Shown one piece after another: positions 61,792 through 64,000 of a DNA stretch of 64,000 nucleotides; positions within the stretch are counted from its first letter, which is position 1, and every line of letters starts with the position of its first letter. Made by a program: the position numbers and the translations under genes. This DNA comes from UKL13-3 sp044353855 (GTDB taxonomy: Bacteria; Bacteroidota; Bacteroidia; UKL13-3). The DNA lies in contig JBILBF010000002.1 in NCBI GenBank assembly GCA_044353855.1, positions 310,001 through 374,000 on the forward strand, written 5' to 3'. The notes beneath the pieces are model-generated. The model was given only the letters and a program-made list of their open reading frames with translations, was not told the DNA's origin and did no database searches.

Positions 61792-63129
61792 CTAACCTTT
61801 CTTTGAACGGTTGCGTTTTACATTTCGATTAATTGATTGCTTTTTCCCTCCAGTTTTTTTGTAAGAGCCCCCCAAATTTACTTTTTTGTTTTTGTCTTTT
61901 TTCTCGTGAAAAGATGCTCCACGTTCTATTTTTTTAACTCCTTTTAAATAGTTTTTCCCTTTGGAAATAGGCTTTTCATCTTCACTAAACACAGTTGAAT
62001 ATTCTACCGCATCTGGCCAAGGTAAAATACTAATTTCCTTTTTCATCACAGCCTCAACACTATCAATATACGTTTCTTCTTGTTCGTTTATCAAACTTAT
62101 TGCAATTCCATCCTTCCCTACCCTACCTGTACGTCCGATGCGGTGCAAATAGTCATTTGGAGACTCAGGCGTATCAAAATTTATGACATGTGTAACGTCC
62201 GTAATATCTAATCCACGAGCTGCTACATCCGTTGCAATAAGCATTCTATACTTGCCCGCTTCAAATTGTCTGAGTGATTCGAAACGGAAATTTTGAGACT
62301 TACGCGAATGCAATACCCCAATTGTTTTTGGGAACATCGTATTCAGTTGATCAAATAATTTATCAGCAATTTTTATTTTAGATACAAACAATAATACCTT
62401 ACTAATACTTTCATCGGTTTTTAACAAATACTCTACAACATTTATTTTTGTCCCAAAATTAGGAACCTCATAACCTAGTTGTACGATTTTTTCCAACGGA
62501 GTTCCATGTGCTGCTACTTCAATTTTAATGGGGTCATTAAAAAATCCTGTAATCAACTTCGAAACCTCTTGAGTCATTGTTGCAGAAAACAAAATATTTT
62601 GCCGTTTAGCAGGTAAATATTCTAATATAGTGGTAAGTTGTTTTCGGAACTCCTGTTCCAACATTTCATCTACCTCATCAATAACTAACTTTTGAACATT
62701 TTTTAACTTAAGTGAACCATTAACAGCCAAATCGACCAAACGTCCGGGTGTTGCAACCAAGATATCCAACCCTTTAAACACCAGTTGTTTTTGTACATTG
62801 ATGTTTGCTCCTCCATAAATTCCACCTATACGAACAGATTGATAGGTTGTCAACTTTTCAATCTCTTCAATTACTTGCTTTACCAACTCACGTGTTGGAA
62901 CCAAAATAATAACACGAGGATGTTTTTGATCTGAATGATTTAATTGACGTAGAATAGGTAATAAATAAGCAAAAGTTTTTCCAGTACCTGTTTGTGCAAT
63001 ACCAACAACATCTCGTCCCGACATAATAACAGGCAACGATTGAATTTGCACTGGAGTAGGATGTAAATATTCCAAATCATGCAACGCTTTTAAGAGCGGA
63101 TTGTTTAAATTTAATTCTTCGAATGTCAT
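61792..63129 (-). CDS. DEAD-box ATP-dependent RNA helicase (DEVD variant)
   Basis: A 445-residue RNA helicase. Motifs in order: Q motif 'YLHPTPVQIQSLP', I 'AQTGTGKT', Ia 'PTRELVKQV', Ib 'ATPGRL', II 'VIDEVDEML', III 'SATMTQEV', V 'TDVAARGLDI', VI 'HRIGRTGR'. Motif II reads DEVD instead of DEAD, a variant known in Bacteroidota. The ~70-residue tail is strongly basic ('NRNVKRNRSKKG') and probably binds RNA. Likely roles are ribosome assembly or mRNA turnover. Confidence 0.95.
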   Translation of the reverse strand: MTFEELNLNNPLLKALHDLEYLHPTPVQIQSLPVIMSGRDVVGIAQTGTGKTFAYLLPILRQLNHSDQKHPRVIILVPTRELVKQVIEEIEKLTTYQSVRIGGIYGGANINVQKQLVFKGLDILVATPGRLVDLAVNGSLKLKNVQKLVIDEVDEMLEQEFRKQLTTILEYLPAKRQNILFSATMTQEVSKLITGFFNDPIKIEVAAHGTPLEKIVQLGYEVPNFGTKINVVEYLLKTDESISKVLLFVSKIKIADKLFDQLNTMFPKTIGVLHSRKSQNFRFESLRQFEAGKYRMLIATDVAARGLDITDVTHVINFDTPESPNDYLHRIGRTGRVGKDGIAISLINEQEETYIDSVEAVMKKEISILPWPDAVEYSTVFSEDEKPISKGKNYLKGVKKIERGASFHEKKDKNKKVNLGGSYKKTGGKKQSINRNVKRNRSKKG

Positions 63130-63254
63130 GATTTGGTTGTTTGTTATTGTTTGTCTCTTTCTACGTAATCAGCGAAATATGTTAGCAACAATTTAAGCGA
63201 CTATGTATTGTCACGTGTTATGTTCTCCCAAAGATTTAGCAGATGCCGCAGACT

Positions 63255-63656
63255 TTATTTTATTTCTTGGCATAACTCGATGAGTATACCATTGCTCGAT
63301 TTTGGGTGAACAAAACAAATGAGTTTATTGTCTGCTCCTTTTTTGGGTTGTTCGTTTAACAAAATGAAACCTTCATTTGTTAAACGTTTCATTTCTTCGT
63401 ATATATCATCTACATCAAAAGCAATATGGTGAATACCTTCACCTTTTTTATCAATAAACTTAGCTATTGCACTGTCTGCATGTGTGGCTTCCAATAATTC
63501 AATTTTATTGGTCCCTACTTTATAAAAAATCGTATTTACTAACTCTGATTCTACTGGTTCAATTTTATAAGGCTCGGTATTAAACAATTTATTAAAAACA
63601 GCCACAGAAGTTGCAGCATCTTTTATAGCTATTCCAATATGTTCTATTTTATTCAT
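63255..63656 (-). CDS. mce: Methylmalonyl-CoA epimerase
   Basis: Interconverts the R and S forms of methylmalonyl-CoA, feeding the B12-dependent mutase. I start at ATG 63656 ('MNKIEHIGIAIKD'), giving 133 residues, normal for this glyoxalase-fold enzyme; the frame is open to 63719. Metal ligands are visible in 'EHIGIAI', 'EGIHHIAFDVDDI' and the C-terminal 'NGILIELCQE'. It lies 72 bases downstream of ettA on the same strand. Confidence 0.93.
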   Translation of the reverse strand: MNKIEHIGIAIKDAATSVAVFNKLFNTEPYKIEPVESELVNTIFYKVGTNKIELLEATHADSAIAKFIDKKGEGIHHIAFDVDDIYEEMKRLTNEGFILLNEQPKKGADNKLICFVHPKSSNGILIELCQEIK

Positions 63657-63727
63657 GTGTTTTTGTTGCAAGAGTTGATTTGGTGATAAGATGATTGGAG
63701 TATTTTTTAAATCAATCAAGCACCATA

Positions 63728-64000
63728 TTAACTAATATTTTTAAATCGAACTCTATGAGGTCCTGTATCGCCTAATCTTGCTTTTTTGTTTGCCTCATAG
63801 TCAGTATAATTCCCTTCAAAAAAATACACTTGTGAATTACCTTCAAATGCCAAAATATGGGTTGCAATTCTATCAATAAACCACCTGTCATGGGAAATAA
63901 CGACTACACATCCAGCAAAGTTTTCAATGGCTTCTTCTAACGAACGCAATGTATTTACATCAATATCATTGGTTGGCTCATCCAGTAACAATACATTCCC
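63728..64000 (-). CDS. ettA: Energy-dependent translational throttle protein EttA, C-terminal end (gene continues beyond window)
   Basis: C-terminal ~90 residues of an ABC-F translation factor. The fragment has Walker B and following residues 'VLLLDEPTNDIDVNTLRSLE', the switch region 'VVVISHDRWFIDRIATHILA' and the EttA-type end 'FFEGNYTDYEANKKARLG'. EttA gates translation in response to ATP level. The 5' part, with the first ABC domain, lies outside the window. Confidence 0.92.
   Translation of the reverse strand, partial: GNVLLLDEPTNDIDVNTLRSLEEAIENFAGCVVVISHDRWFIDRIATHILAFEGNSQVYFFEGNYTDYEANKKARLGDTGPHRVRFKNIS

Overview
This window is a stretch of an AT-rich chromosome from a member of the Bacteroidota. 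The evidence is a PorX-type response regulator with a PglZ output domain, two proteins with type IX secretion (T9SS) C-terminal sorting domains, a fused LpxC-FabZ, DUF4199 and DUF2490 proteins, and TAnnTTTG-like promoter elements with few Shine-Dalgarno sites. The genus cannot be named; a Chitinophagales/Sphingobacteriales-like lineage is an inference. Most genes are housekeeping and ordered as in a core genome. I see no insertion sequence, prophage or CRISPR array.

Layout. 1-11 kb: end of an unidentified gene, dnaK with a strong terminator, a zinc-ribbon protein, an SGNH lipoprotein, a hotdog thioesterase, tspO, the tRNA-modification enzyme Sua5, a YiiX-like hydrolase, lepA, a GT87-like membrane glycosyltransferase and a T9SS-exported serine hydrolase. 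11-23 kb: an aminotransferase, a flavin reductase split by a one-base frameshift, an EamA transporter with a BtuF-like protein, a four-gene glycosyltransferase operon, a DinB-like gene carrying two nonsense codons, an ALDH8A1-like dehydrogenase and nth. 22.7-23.5 kb: a gene-poor patch with two tRNA-Arg genes, a copied tRNA 3' end and tandem hairpins. 23.6-31.6 kb: dnaG and a 1675-residue PKD-repeat surface protein. 31.8-38.2 kb: lipid A genes (lpxB alone; HD hydrolase-lpxD-lpxC/fabZ-lpxA-ABC ATPase as an operon). 38.3-46.2 kb: porX, two envelope proteins, cobalamin adenosyltransferase, cvfB, and an ATP-grasp/alpha-E/transglutaminase trio. 46.2-49.5 kb: polysaccharide-type genes (polyprenyl glycosylphosphotransferase, lipoprotein, Gfo/Idh/MocA oxidoreductase). 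49.7-64 kb: pcm, a beta-barrel-like protein, a UbiA-like membrane protein, an alpha/beta hydrolase, ftsK, methylmalonyl-CoA mutase, a split 5'-nucleotidase, a candidate origin and dnaA, a DEAD-box helicase, methylmalonyl-CoA epimerase and the end of ettA.

How the genes work together. Adenosyltransferase, mutase and epimerase are three parts of the B12-dependent methylmalonyl-CoA route. lpxA, lpxB, lpxC and lpxD cover most of early lipid A synthesis. PorX is the known regulator of T9SS, whose cargo tails appear on the serine hydrolase and the PKD protein. The most intriguing under-characterised system is the ATP-grasp/alpha-E/transglutaminase trio, a conserved but functionally unresolved predicted peptide-forming module. 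The best sequence-level oddities are the split flavin reductase, the doubly nonsense-mutated DinB gene and the tRNA-Arg remnant. All calls rest on reading the sequence and on family knowledge; no database search was run.
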